64,000 nucleotides of DNA from Clostridium estertheticum (lineage in GTDB: Bacteria > Bacillota > Clostridia > Clostridiales > Clostridiaceae): NCBI RefSeq assembly GCF_011065935.2, contig NZ_JAAMNH020000001.1:4237001-4301000 (forward strand), given 5' to 3'. A program made the position numbers and the translations under genes. The notes under the pieces were generated by a model. That model had not been told where the DNA came from and did not search any database. It saw only the letters and a list, made by a program, of their open reading frames with translations. This document shows, in pieces, positions 16,441-25,993 of this stretch (the stretch's first letter is position 1; every line of letters starts with the position of its first letter).

Positions 16441-18153
16441 TTATTTAGCCTTAGGCTGGATTAATTCTGCTTCTGCAATTTGATAAGTAAAATCAATATA
16501 TGGAGAGATACTTATACCTTTAACTCTTGAACTTACTGCCCACATCATTTTACTTTGATCTAACAAAACATATGGAGCCTGCTCTGTGAAAAGTTTTAAC
16601 CAAGCTTGATATAGTTTCTTTCTTTCTTTTGTATCCGTAGTCTTAAGAGCATCTGCCATCAATTTTTCACTTTCTGCATTTATCCAACTTCCTGGATTGT
16701 ATCCACCTAGCTCTGCTTGTTTAGCTGAGAATAATCCTGATGGATCCGGGTCAATACTTAAAGCCCAAGACATATTATACATTTCAAATTTTTGCTCATC
16801 AAAAACCTTTGTACATAGAGTGTTGAATTCCATTAATTCAGGAATAACATCTATTCCTATAGCCTTCCAATTATCTTTTACTATTGGAATTAACATTTCA
16901 ACATATTTACTTCCTTGATAAGTCATCCAATGAATTTCGAACTTTTTACCATCCTTATATCTAAAGCCATCATCCTTTTTAAGCCAACCTGCTTCTTCTA
17001 ACAATTGATTTGCTTTTCCAGGGTTAAATTCATATTTATTTATATCATCAGTATATGCCCAAGAAACCTGGGACACTGGTGCATTACAAACCTCAGCATA
17101 ACCTTTATATCTAGCGTCTATAAACCCTTTTCTATTTAACCCATAAGTAAGTGCTTGACGTACTTTCACATCTTTAAATTTTTCATCTTTAAGGTTTAAA
17201 CCTATAAACCCATATCCATTGTCTGGGTAAAGTTGCATTTCTATAAAGCCTGCAGTCTGAAGCATTTGAATATTCTCTGGTGCAGCTCCAATTCTATCAA
17301 TATCTACTTCACCAGCGGATAGTGATTGAATATTAGTCTGGGCATTAGTAACTTTTAGTATTACTTTGTTAATCTTAGCCTCACCCTTCCAATAAGTAGG
17401 ATTTTTCTCAAAATCAGCTTCTTGACCTGCCTTATAATCTTTAAAAAGATATGGACCACTACCCATTGGTTTTAAAAATGATTCTTTTAATTTATCTATA
17501 TTACCCTTTTCAAATGTGTAATAGCTCTTACACATAATTCCATAACCAAAATCAGAAATTAGAGCCGGTGCTTTAACATCTGTTAATGTAAAGGAGATTG
17601 TATAGTCATCTATAACCTTTATGCCTTGAACAGTTTTAGCATCGCCTTTATTATATTCCTTGTATCCAACCAATTTATCTACTGCATCTGATCTTGGTCC
17701 GTCATACTTCGGGTCACAAATAGAGGTAAAAGTAAATTCCACATCTCTCGCAGTTAATTCTTCTCCATTGCTAAATTTAATGCCTTTGTTTAAAGTGAAA
17801 GTATAGGTTTTATTATCCTCTGAAATCTTCCATTTCTTAGCTACTTTCCCTATAGGATTTCCTTGCACATCATTAGACATTAACCCCTCAAACACTAAGC
17901 TAGTAACATAACTATCATCTACTGAGCTTGTATATATAGGATTAAATTTCCCTTCTGGTGCTGTAAACCCAATAATTAAAGTATCTTTTCTGTTTCCCGC
18001 TGTTTGTGGCAATTTTTCTGGATTTGCAGCAGCTAAAACTTCTGATGCTTTTAAATCCTTTCCTGCTCCCCCACTAGCACCTTTCCCACAACCTGAAAAC
18101 AATAGAGTCATTGACATAGCCAAACACAAAAATCCAACAACTTTCTTTTTCAA
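16441..18153 (-). CDS. oppA: Oligopeptide-binding lipoprotein OppA (operon 1)
   Basis: A 570-residue extracellular solute-binding protein of family 5. The lipobox LLFSGC (Cys about residue 22) predicts a lipid anchor. The family motif region includes FTFTLNKGIKFSNGEELTARDVEFT. It captures peptides and hands them to OppBC. The start is a TTG preceded by GGGGGAAG. It is the first gene of the operon, so the promoter should lie in 18154-18357; I do not see a consensus promoter there. Confidence 0.93.
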   Translation of the reverse strand: MKKKVVGFLCLAMSMTLLFSGCGKGASGGAGKDLKASEVLAAANPEKLPQTAGNRKDTLIIGFTAPEGKFNPIYTSSVDDSYVTSLVFEGLMSNDVQGNPIGKVAKKWKISEDNKTYTFTLNKGIKFSNGEELTARDVEFTFTSICDPKYDGPRSDAVDKLVGYKEYNKGDAKTVQGIKVIDDYTISFTLTDVKAPALISDFGYGIMCKSYYTFEKGNIDKLKESFLKPMGSGPYLFKDYKAGQEADFEKNPTYWKGEAKINKVILKVTNAQTNIQSLSAGEVDIDRIGAAPENIQMLQTAGFIEMQLYPDNGYGFIGLNLKDEKFKDVKVRQALTYGLNRKGFIDARYKGYAEVCNAPVSQVSWAYTDDINKYEFNPGKANQLLEEAGWLKKDDGFRYKDGKKFEIHWMTYQGSKYVEMLIPIVKDNWKAIGIDVIPELMEFNTLCTKVFDEQKFEMYNMSWALSIDPDPSGLFSAKQAELGGYNPGSWINAESEKLMADALKTTDTKERKKLYQAWLKLFTEQAPYVLLDQSKMMWAVSSRVKGISISPYIDFTYQIAEAELIQPKAK

Positions 18154-18357
18154 TGCTTCTTCCCCCTTTATATTTCATAGACTCTAATTTTGCTACCTAT
18201 ATAATTATATGGGTAACAATCATTTTAATGTTACATTTCATCAATTTATGTAAATTATAGTACATTTGTTATATATTGGCAATATTTACTCTTCGACTTC
18301 TATTTTCCTTCTACTTTCCATTTTTTTTAAAAATAACAATAGTTTTTGAAATAATAT

Positions 18358-18395
18358 AAAAAAGACTCACAATTTTTTTAAAATTGTGAGTCTTT
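18358..18395 (-). terminator. Terminator of the S41 protease gene
   Basis: Perfect 16-bp stem (18361-18376 with 18380-18395) followed on the minus strand by a T run. It separates the protease gene from opp operon 1. The rest of 18154-18476 is AT-rich, and nothing else is seen. Confidence 0.9.
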
Positions 18396-18476
18396 AAGAA
18401 ATATATTCTTCACCTCATATTCACTTATTTTCTAAAGTTTTAAACCACATATTAATTATAAAAATATCCTGCCATT

Positions 18477-20111
18477 TTATGGCACTATATATTTAATTAC
18501 AACACCTTGCTTAATGCTTTTTCCCTTTGCATCCAATATACTATCATTGACTATTAAGTAATAGGTTTGTCCTTTTTTTAGCTGTTCATTTGGCGTTACT
18601 ATTACGGATTTATTATCAACATCTAATTTTATTGGAATTCTTTTTCCTGTACTCTCTTCCATAAGTTCAATTCCTTGCGACTTTATACTATCGTAATCTA
18701 TAGGCATATTAAAATTGATGGTAAAATGTTTATCTACATTTATGTCTTTTTTTAAGTCAGTTAATATTTTATAATTAGAAAAGCCCTGATAAATTTTATT
18801 GCTTAGCTCTTCACTTGTGATTTTTTGCCAACCTACATTACTTCCACGATAAGCATTATAAGATGAATTTTTGCTTAGTATGTAATTAAATTCAGTCCAA
18901 TATTCATCACTTCTAGCCATTTTAAGGTTAATATAAAATTCTTTGCCATCCAAATCAATCCTCATATAGCCACTTTTGTCTTTAGGCACACTTGTACTAC
19001 TTAGAAGTAAATTTGCTACCTTCAAAGAATCCACCCCATCAGCCGCTACTTCAAAATCTGGAGACACCCCCCTCTTGTGAATTATATTTCCATAAGGAGA
19101 GTAAAATTTTTCCACAGTAAGCTTAAGATAGCTACCATCAGACAATGGGAAGAGTTGCTGAGCAACACCTTTTCCATAGGTTGTTGTGCCTATAAAAGTT
19201 GCCTTGTCATAATCCTTAACAGCAGCTGCTAATATCTCAGATGCACTAGCAGAATATTCATTTATTAAAAAAATTATTGGCTTGTCCATAATTTTTCCAT
19301 GATCTTCAGCTAAATATTTAATTTTTTCTCCAAGTTTATCCTCTATAATAATCCCTGGAACATTGCCAATAAAATGGCCTGCTATATCTAGTGCTGTCCC
19401 CAAATATCCCCCACCATTATACCTCAGGTCTATAATGTAGCTATTAGCTCCCAAATCATCCATTTTCTCTAAGGCTTGCGAAAATAAAGCACCAGTATCC
19501 TCCCCAAAAGACAGGATAGATATGTACGCTGCCTTACCTGCTAGCATTTCGCTACTTACTGTTGGTGACTTTATTTCTCTGCGCTGAATATTGAAATTAA
19601 GTACTTCTGTGCCTCTTTTAACTACAATTTTCACATAAGTACCTACAACGCCTTTTATAAATTTTATGGCTTCCTCAGTAGAGGAAATTCCAACTAAACT
19701 ATTGTTATCCACTTGTACAATAAGATCTCCTACCACAAGTCCCGCACCTAGTGCTGGAGAATTCTCGATAACCCTAGATATCCTTATTCCTTCAGGCACT
19801 AGGTCAATTCCAATACCTATTCCACTAAATGTATTATTTATACTATCTACAAATTCTGCATACTCCTTCTTTGTAAAATAATCGGAATAGGGATCATTAA
19901 GTCTCTTCACCATTTCAGTTAAATCCGGTGCATTTAATACGTAATCTGACACTGTGTTTACATAGTTACTTTTTATGATATCTTTACCTTCTTGCAGTAC
20001 AGTAGGCTGAGCTAGTACCTTTGCATATATAGGATTTAAAAATAATAATATTAGGAATATACTTAATACCTTTTGAAATTTTTTAATATTTATAAATGAT
20101 TGCTTTTTCAT
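18477..20111 (-). CDS. Secreted C-terminal-processing protease (S41) with C-terminal Ig-like domain
   Basis: A 544-residue exported protein. The signal peptide covers about residues 1-34. It is followed by the CtpA N-terminal region (LNDPYSDYFTKKEY), a PDZ domain (about 90-175), and an S41 peptidase core with the nucleophile Ser in NEYSASASE and the general-base Lys in TYGKGVAQQ. Residues 450-544 form a Big_5 (SbsA-like) domain, a common add-on in clostridial surface proteins and also present in the decayed gene at the left edge. The catalytic dyad is intact. S41 proteases trim or degrade envelope proteins. It is monocistronic. Confidence 0.92.
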   Translation of the reverse strand: MKKQSFINIKKFQKVLSIFLILLFLNPIYAKVLAQPTVLQEGKDIIKSNYVNTVSDYVLNAPDLTEMVKRLNDPYSDYFTKKEYAEFVDSINNTFSGIGIGIDLVPEGIRISRVIENSPALGAGLVVGDLIVQVDNNSLVGISSTEEAIKFIKGVVGTYVKIVVKRGTEVLNFNIQRREIKSPTVSSEMLAGKAAYISILSFGEDTGALFSQALEKMDDLGANSYIIDLRYNGGGYLGTALDIAGHFIGNVPGIIIEDKLGEKIKYLAEDHGKIMDKPIIFLINEYSASASEILAAAVKDYDKATFIGTTTYGKGVAQQLFPLSDGSYLKLTVEKFYSPYGNIIHKRGVSPDFEVAADGVDSLKVANLLLSSTSVPKDKSGYMRIDLDGKEFYINLKMARSDEYWTEFNYILSKNSSYNAYRGSNVGWQKITSEELSNKIYQGFSNYKILTDLKKDINVDKHFTINFNMPIDYDSIKSQGIELMEESTGKRIPIKLDVDNKSVIVTPNEQLKKGQTYYLIVNDSILDAKGKSIKQGVVIKYIVP

Positions 20112-20269
20112 ACCCTATCTCCTGTCAATAATAATTTTTACCTTTGTTACATAACCCTTTAATACTTTGCCTTTTAATAATTAATTGCCTTTTTAATCCA
20201 ATAAATAGTTATAAATATATAATACTACAATTAATTATATAGAGTAAATGTAAATATTAAAAATACACT

Positions 20270-20299
20270 AAAAAAAAGAACTATTTCTAGTTCTTTTTA
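20270..20299 (-). terminator. Terminator of the amino-acid ABC operon
   Basis: AAAGAACTA/TAGTTCTTT stem followed on the minus strand by a run of eight T residues, just past the ATPase stop. Confidence 0.9.
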
Positions 20300-20311
20300 A
20301 TATATGACTTT

Positions 20312-21034
20312 TTATAAAATTTTCGCTAAGAATTCTTTTGTTCGATTATTGGTAGGGTTATTAAAAACTTCCTCTGGTGTTCCATCTTCTACAATATATC
20401 CATTGTCCATAAATAACACTCTACTTCCTACTTCTTTAGCAAAGCCCATTTCATGAGTTACAACCACCATAGTCATACCATCCTCAGCTAGTCCCTTCAT
20501 TACCTCGAGAACTTCTCCTACCATTTCAGGATCTAGAGAAGAGGTAGGCTCATCAAATAGCATAACATCTGGCTTCATAGCAAGTGCTCTAACAATTGCT
20601 ATTCTTTGTTTTTGTCCTCCTGATAATTGGGCTGGGTAACTATTCGCCTTATCTCGAAGGCCAACTTTTTCAAGTAGTTCAAAAGCTAATTTCTCTGCAC
20701 TTTGTTTTGAAAGTTTTTTAACCTTAATAGGTGAAAAAGCTATGTTATCTAAAATTGTCATGTGCGGAAAGAGATTAAACCCCTGAAAAACCATACCCAT
20801 CTTTTGTCTTTGAATATCAATATTATTATGTTTACTTATTATTGAAACCTCTTGAAAATATATTTCACCAGAAGTTGGTTGTTCAAGCAAATTTAAGCAT
20901 CTTAAAAAAGTGCTTTTTCCTGAACCACTTGGCCCAATAACTACCACAACTTCTCCTTTTTCTACATGAATATCAATACTCTTAAGTACTTCCAATTTTC
21001 CAAAACTTTTCTTTAAGTTACAAACTTTAATCAC
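20312..21034 (-). CDS. Polar amino-acid ABC transporter ATP-binding protein
   Basis: A 240-residue ATPase of the GlnQ/ArtP/TcyC type. Walker A is GPSGSGKST, the Q loop is MVFQGFNLFPHMT, the signature is LSGGQKQRIAI, Walker B is VMLFDEPTSSLDPE, and the switch His is in VVTHEMGFAKEV. It overlaps the permease gene by 8 bases, indicating translational coupling. The substrate is probably a polar amino acid such as glutamine, arginine or cystine; sequence alone does not decide. Confidence 0.95.
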   Translation of the reverse strand: MIKVCNLKKSFGKLEVLKSIDIHVEKGEVVVVIGPSGSGKSTFLRCLNLLEQPTSGEIYFQEVSIISKHNNIDIQRQKMGMVFQGFNLFPHMTILDNIAFSPIKVKKLSKQSAEKLAFELLEKVGLRDKANSYPAQLSGGQKQRIAIVRALAMKPDVMLFDEPTSSLDPEMVGEVLEVMKGLAEDGMTMVVVTHEMGFAKEVGSRVLFMDNGYIVEDGTPEEVFNNPTNNRTKEFLAKIL

Positions 21035-21677
21035 TAATTTTCAACCTCTCTTCCACACGTTTCATAAATTTTGAAAGTGTAAATGTCATAGCAAAATATA
21101 TAAAAGCTGAAACTAGTAATGGCTCAAAAGGCTTGAATATGTTCCCTCTTACCGTATCTGCATTATAAGATAACTCATGAATTCCTATTATGGAAACTAT
21201 AGAAGATTCCTTAATAATCACTATAAATTCATTTCCTAGCACTGGTATTATAGTCTTAATCGCTTGTGGAATTATTATATTTATCATAGCCATGTTATAA
21301 GACATACCTAGCGACCTAGCCGCTTCCATTTGTCCCTTATCAATAGAATTTATTCCTCCACGAATAATTTCTGCTACATAAGCGGAACTATTTATAGAAA
21401 GAGCGATAATTCCTGCTACCATATCTGGCAATTGTACTCCAGCATAGGGCAAGCCATAAAAAATAATATATAACTGCACTAAAACCGGTGTTCCTCTTAT
21501 AATCTCAATATATGTTGATGCTATCATGTTTAAAATTACACTTTTAGATATTTTCATTAGTGCAAAAATAGTTCCACCTATAACTCCTAAAAATACAGAA
21601 AAAAATGCAATTATTAAGGTAAATTTAGCACCATTTATAAAAAACATGTAGTATTCACTCAAAAATGAAAAATCCAT
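21027..21677 (-). CDS. Polar amino-acid ABC transporter permease (HisM/GlnP type)
   Basis: A 216-residue membrane protein with four or five helices. It carries the family motif IEIIRGTPVLVQLYIIFYGLP near residues 58-78, and the EAA coupling loop GQMEAARSLGMSYNMAMINIIIPQAIK. It forms a homodimeric channel with the adjacent ATPase. Confidence 0.95.
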   Translation of the reverse strand: MDFSFLSEYYMFFINGAKFTLIIAFFSVFLGVIGGTIFALMKISKSVILNMIASTYIEIIRGTPVLVQLYIIFYGLPYAGVQLPDMVAGIIALSINSSAYVAEIIRGGINSIDKGQMEAARSLGMSYNMAMINIIIPQAIKTIIPVLGNEFIVIIKESSIVSIIGIHELSYNADTVRGNIFKPFEPLLVSAFIYFAMTFTLSKFMKRVEERLKISD

Positions 21678-21691
21678 ATAATCCTCTTCTC

Positions 21692-22507
21692 CTATTCTGT
21701 GATGCTATTCGCATCTGTAACTAACTTATCAATAGCTTTATTTTTAATTAATTTAGTAATAGTGGTATTTATTGAACTTACTAAATCTTCATTGCCTTTC
21801 TTTACTGCTACAGCCGAACCCTCTTCTCCAGTTTTAAGCTGTATTTTTGATAATGCTAAAGATGAATTTTGTTTCACATATGCTTTTGCAACAGGTAATT
21901 CAACAATTACAGCATCAACTTTTTTAGTAGATAAAGAAAGCATAAGGTCTGATACTTTTCCAAGTGGTTTTATATCGGAAGTTGTAAGCTGCACCTTTGC
22001 TAATTGTTCTTGTACCGCACCCTTTTGCACTCCTACTTTTTTACCCTTTAAATCTCCTAATGATTTAATTGCACCTTCATCTTCAGCTCTTATAACAACA
22101 CATTGAACAGCTGTATAATAAATCGTAGAGAAATCCACATTCTTTTTTCTATCTTCTGTAGGCGTCATCCCTGCTGCAACAAAATCTATGTTTCCTGTTT
22201 CTAAGGCAGCCAGTAGGCCATCAAACTTCATATCCTTTATTTCAAGCTTTACGCCTAAATCCTTTGCTACTTCTTTTGCTATTTCTATATCAAACCCCAC
22301 AATTGTGTCCTTACCTTGAATTGATTTATGAAATTCATAGGGTGGATAATCTGCACTTGTACCAATTACTATTTTCCCCTGCTCTTTTATCTTGTCCACC
22401 TTTGAAAGTCCAGCAGATGCTTTTCCCTGTGCGCACCCAGACAAACTAAAGGCCATTAAAATCGTTATTATCATACTAATTATCTTTTTACTATTAATAT
22501 TCTTCAT
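21692..22507 (-). CDS. Polar amino-acid-binding lipoprotein
   Basis: A 271-residue family 3 solute-binding protein. The lipobox FSLSGC puts the lipidated Cys at about residue 26. The start of the mature fold, IVIGTSADYPPYEF, and the ligand-binding stretch VGFDIEIAKEVAKDLGVKLEI are typical of glutamine/arginine/cystine binders, as is VDFSTIYYTA. It is the first gene of a three-gene operon, and GAGGGGGAA precedes the ATG. In the 255-base upstream gap a TTGTAT/TATTAT pair with 17-base spacing is a possible promoter; no riboswitch is recognised. Confidence 0.95.
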   Translation of the reverse strand: MKNINSKKIISMIITILMAFSLSGCAQGKASAGLSKVDKIKEQGKIVIGTSADYPPYEFHKSIQGKDTIVGFDIEIAKEVAKDLGVKLEIKDMKFDGLLAALETGNIDFVAAGMTPTEDRKKNVDFSTIYYTAVQCVVIRAEDEGAIKSLGDLKGKKVGVQKGAVQEQLAKVQLTTSDIKPLGKVSDLMLSLSTKKVDAVIVELPVAKAYVKQNSSLALSKIQLKTGEEGSAVAVKKGNEDLVSSINTTITKLIKNKAIDKLVTDANSITE

Positions 22508-22712
22508 ATGTTATTCCCCCTCGTATATATATTACATCTATAATAATACATTGTATTGCATAAATATACAATATGTATTTTTAATATTTATAAATTATTC
22601 ACAGTATAAAGTCCTATATTCCTTTGTACTGTAAACGTTTTTACTATTTTATATCAATTTTTATGGATTTTATAGTTCTTTACGCGTTGTATATTCGTGT
22701 ATATTAACGCAT

Positions 22713-22733
22713 AAAAAAAACCGCCTTTCGGCG
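22713..22733 (-). terminator. Terminator of zapA
   Basis: CGCC/GGCG stem with a four-base loop followed on the minus strand by eight T residues. Confidence 0.85.
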
Positions 22734-22762
22734 ATAATTTAACTGTATTTTATGAAATGAAT

Positions 22763-23362
22763 TTATTTTTTATCCCTAGTTAAAAGCGGATTACTAATTT
22801 TCCTTTGTTTAGCTAAAGTAATTTGGTATTCTATCAATTTGTTTTGCAAATCAATTATTTTATACTTAGAAGATTGGAGCTTAAATTTAATTTCTTTATT
22901 TTCTACTTTTATTTTTCTATTTTCTTCAATACATATTTTCGTAGACTCTTTCATTACTTCTAATTCTTGCCCAATTCTTATATTCTCTTGCTCTAAGGTT
23001 TTTACATACTCACCATTTTCTATATTTTTGAATTTATTTTGCAATTCTTGATTATATGCTTCCATATGATTTAATTGTTTTTTAAAATCTTCTAATTGCA
23101 AAGCATATTCCTTATCCTGCTTTTCTAAAGATTCGCTTTTACTCAAAAGCTCCTTGCAAAGTGAACGACTTTTGAACATATCATCGCCTAAATTTAAAGC
23201 AGTTAAAATTGCTGCTGAGGAAGTGCTAAGCTTTTCATTGTTACCCATTATGTTCTTTATTTTCTTATCAACATAACTAGCTACCATATGTAAATATTCT
23301 TCTCTTTCTTCACCTTTTAAATTATATTCATTACCATTTATCCTTATTGTTATAACGTTCAT
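22763..23362 (-). CDS. zapA: ZapA-family cell-division protein
   Basis: A 199-residue cytoplasmic protein. The N-terminal ZapA head (residues 1-70) starts MNVITIRINGNEYNLKGEE and contains YVDKKIKNI and AAILTALNLGDDMF. The remainder is a long Glu/Lys-rich coiled coil, longer than in Gram-negative ZapA (about 110 residues) but common in clostridia. ZapA cross-links FtsZ filaments at the division ring. It lies downstream of pheT, the usual clostridial order, but a terminator at 23478-23509 separates them. Confidence 0.88.
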   Translation of the reverse strand: MNVITIRINGNEYNLKGEEREEYLHMVASYVDKKIKNIMGNNEKLSTSSAAILTALNLGDDMFKSRSLCKELLSKSESLEKQDKEYALQLEDFKKQLNHMEAYNQELQNKFKNIENGEYVKTLEQENIRIGQELEVMKESTKICIEENRKIKVENKEIKFKLQSSKYKIIDLQNKLIEYQITLAKQRKISNPLLTRDKK

Positions 23363-23477
23363 CTAAAACACCCTCTTAGACAGATTAGTTATATTCATTG
23401 TACCACAATATATCTTTTAATAGAACCAATATTTTGAAATTAATTCACAGAATATTTCTTTAATATTCCAGCCTAAA

Positions 23478-23509
23478 ATAAAAACTCTCTTATTTCTAAG
23501 AGAGTTTTT
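23478..23509 (-). terminator. Terminator of pheST
   Basis: AAAAACTCTCTTA/TAAGAGAGTTTTT hairpin directly past the pheT stop with an AT-rich T-containing tail on the minus strand. Confidence 0.85.
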
Positions 23510-23521
23510 ATTTTTAAATTA

Positions 23522-25900
23522 TTATCTAAGCTGCGCACCTAGTTTATGTTCTAGCGATCTTAATATTTTTTCGTGTACTTTGTTTACTTCTTCATCTGTT
23601 AAAGTCTTATCTTCACGTCTATATACTATAGCGTAAGCTATGCTCTTCTTGCCTTCAGCTATTTGCTTGCCCTTATACACATCAAATAACTTAGTGCTTT
23701 CTAAAATATTTCCACCTTGTTTTACAATTACATCTTCAATATCTTGAACTAGAATTTCATCATCAACTATAAGTGCAATATCTCTTGTTACAGCAGGGAA
23801 TTTTGGCAGTGCACTATATTTTTTATTTAAATCCGCATGTTTATATAGAATATCTAGGTTTAATTCCGCTATATAACATCTTTGTTCCACTTCATAGTTC
23901 TGTGAAACGGTAGGATGAATTTCTCCAACCACACCTATAAGTTCTCTCTTTACATATAAATTCGAGGTTTTTCCAGGGTGATAAGTCGGATTCTCACTTT
24001 CCCTTTTGAATGAGATGTTTTTTATTCCTAAACTATCTATTACATTTTCCACTACACCTTTTAAATCCAAATAATCAACATTTCCATACATTCCAATAGT
24101 TAATATATTTCTCTCTTCTGGAAGTTTTTCTAAATCTTCATTTGGTATATATACTTTGCCTATTTCGAATAATCTAGCTTCTTCATTATTTCTTGAATAA
24201 TTCCGACCTAAACATTCCATCATAGATGCTATGGTTGTAGTCCTCATTATACTATAATCTTCTCCTAGTGGATTTTTTATAGTAACTACTTTTCTAAGCT
24301 GACTATCTTCTGGCACTAAAATTTTATTAAATATTTTAGGACTTACAAAGGAATAGCTTATGGATTGATTAAGTGCACTACTGATTAAAGCAAGTACTAC
24401 CTTATCCTCTAATTTTTGCTTTTCACTTTTTCCACTTTTGGAAGTTGCACAATTAGGTACAGTTGATGGTATATTATCATAGCCATATATTCTAGCTATT
24501 TCTTCGGCGATGTCTTCTCTGATATTAATATCAGATCTATTTGTAGGTACCTTTATAACTAGTAATTCACCTAATATTTCTGTGGCGAGCTCCAATCTAT
24601 CAAGGTATTTTTTCATTTCACCTTTTGATATATCAGTTCCTAAAAAGTAATTAATCCAATTTGAATCTACTTCTAAAGTATGAGGTTTTAAAATTTTTGG
24701 ATATACATCTATACATCCTTCCATTATTTCACCCGCACCTAATTCTTGTATTAAATGGCAAGCTCTATCCATAGCCATTTGGACCATATTAGGGTCTAAA
24801 TCTTTTTCAAATTTCGAGGATGCATCAGTTCTTAACGATAATTTTTTAGAAGCGAGTCTTATATTTACTCCATCAAAGTTTGCACTCTCAAATATTATAC
24901 TTGTGCTATCATCTTTAATTTCTGAATTTAAGCCTCCCATTATACCTGCAAGACCTATAGTTCTATCTCCATCTTTAATATTTAAAATACTATCATCTAA
25001 TTCTCTTTCTACCTCATCCAATGTAATAAATTTTTCGTTAGGGTTAGCTCTTTCAACAACTATATTATTAGTAATAATTTGCCTAGCATCAAATGCGTGC
25101 ATAGGTTGACCAAGCTCGAGCATTACAAAGTTTGTGATATCCACTATGTTATTTATAGGTCTAAGCTCTGCTTCTATAAGCCTTTCTTGCATCCATTGTG
25201 GAGACGGCTCTATTTTAACATTTCTTATACCCTTTAACATGTATCTTCTGCAAAGTTCATCTTTAATATTAACCTTATAAGTATCTTCCACATTCTCAGC
25301 GCAAGTAGCACTATAATCAAGGGCAGGTTTTCTATATTCACTGCCTAAAGTTGCAGCTGTTTCTCTAGCTATGCCTAGAACACTTAAGCAATCTGGTCTA
25401 TTTGAAGTTATTTCAAAATCTATTAAGACACTTTGAAGCTTTAAAACTTCTTTTATGTCTTTTCCAATAGGTGTATCTCCTGGAAGTATCATTAGTCCAT
25501 GAATAGGTTCATCCCCTGCAATTCCTAATTCTTCCTCAGAACAGAACATACCATTTGACATTATACCACGAAGCTTCCCTTTTTTTATTTTTAATCCTCC
25601 ATGCAAACTTGATCCATGAAGTGCTACTGGTATAATATCTTGCTCTTTCATATTAGTAGCTGCTGTAACAATTTGTATTGGACCTTCTAGTCCTATATTT
25701 ACTTGACATACAACTAATGAGTCAGCATCAGGATGTTTTACTATTTCTATTATTTTACCTGTAACAACATTTTCAATTTCAGCGCCGGATATAATAATTT
25801 CTTCAACTTTTGAACCAGACATAGTTAGTTTGTCGCCCAGGTCCTTTGGTGAAATATCTATATCAACATAATCTTTAAGCCATTTAACTGGAACTTTCAT
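23522..25900 (-). CDS. pheT: Phenylalanine-tRNA ligase beta subunit
   Basis: A 792-residue subunit of normal length. It has the N-terminal tRNA-binding OB domain (about 40-155, VVTGKIIEIVKHPDADSLVVC), the B3/B4 editing region (about 210-400), a B5 DNA-binding-like domain, and the C-terminal anticodon-binding FDX domain (about 698-792, LPKFPAVTRDIALIVDDE). With PheS it forms the alpha2beta2 enzyme charging tRNA-Phe and editing mischarged tyrosine. It lies 93 bases downstream of pheS in the same T-box-controlled operon. Confidence 0.98.
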   Translation of the reverse strand: MKVPVKWLKDYVDIDISPKDLGDKLTMSGSKVEEIIISGAEIENVVTGKIIEIVKHPDADSLVVCQVNIGLEGPIQIVTAATNMKEQDIIPVALHGSSLHGGLKIKKGKLRGIMSNGMFCSEEELGIAGDEPIHGLMILPGDTPIGKDIKEVLKLQSVLIDFEITSNRPDCLSVLGIARETAATLGSEYRKPALDYSATCAENVEDTYKVNIKDELCRRYMLKGIRNVKIEPSPQWMQERLIEAELRPINNIVDITNFVMLELGQPMHAFDARQIITNNIVVERANPNEKFITLDEVERELDDSILNIKDGDRTIGLAGIMGGLNSEIKDDSTSIIFESANFDGVNIRLASKKLSLRTDASSKFEKDLDPNMVQMAMDRACHLIQELGAGEIMEGCIDVYPKILKPHTLEVDSNWINYFLGTDISKGEMKKYLDRLELATEILGELLVIKVPTNRSDINIREDIAEEIARIYGYDNIPSTVPNCATSKSGKSEKQKLEDKVVLALISSALNQSISYSFVSPKIFNKILVPEDSQLRKVVTIKNPLGEDYSIMRTTTIASMMECLGRNYSRNNEEARLFEIGKVYIPNEDLEKLPEERNILTIGMYGNVDYLDLKGVVENVIDSLGIKNISFKRESENPTYHPGKTSNLYVKRELIGVVGEIHPTVSQNYEVEQRCYIAELNLDILYKHADLNKKYSALPKFPAVTRDIALIVDDEILVQDIEDVIVKQGGNILESTKLFDVYKGKQIAEGKKSIAYAIVYRREDKTLTDEEVNKVHEKILRSLEHKLGAQLR

Positions 25901-25993
25901 TTAATATCCTCCTAGCATTGTATTTGTACTAAACAATTATCAACGGTTTAGCCTCTTGCATTCTTATAAGTACTGTAATAATAAATTTACATT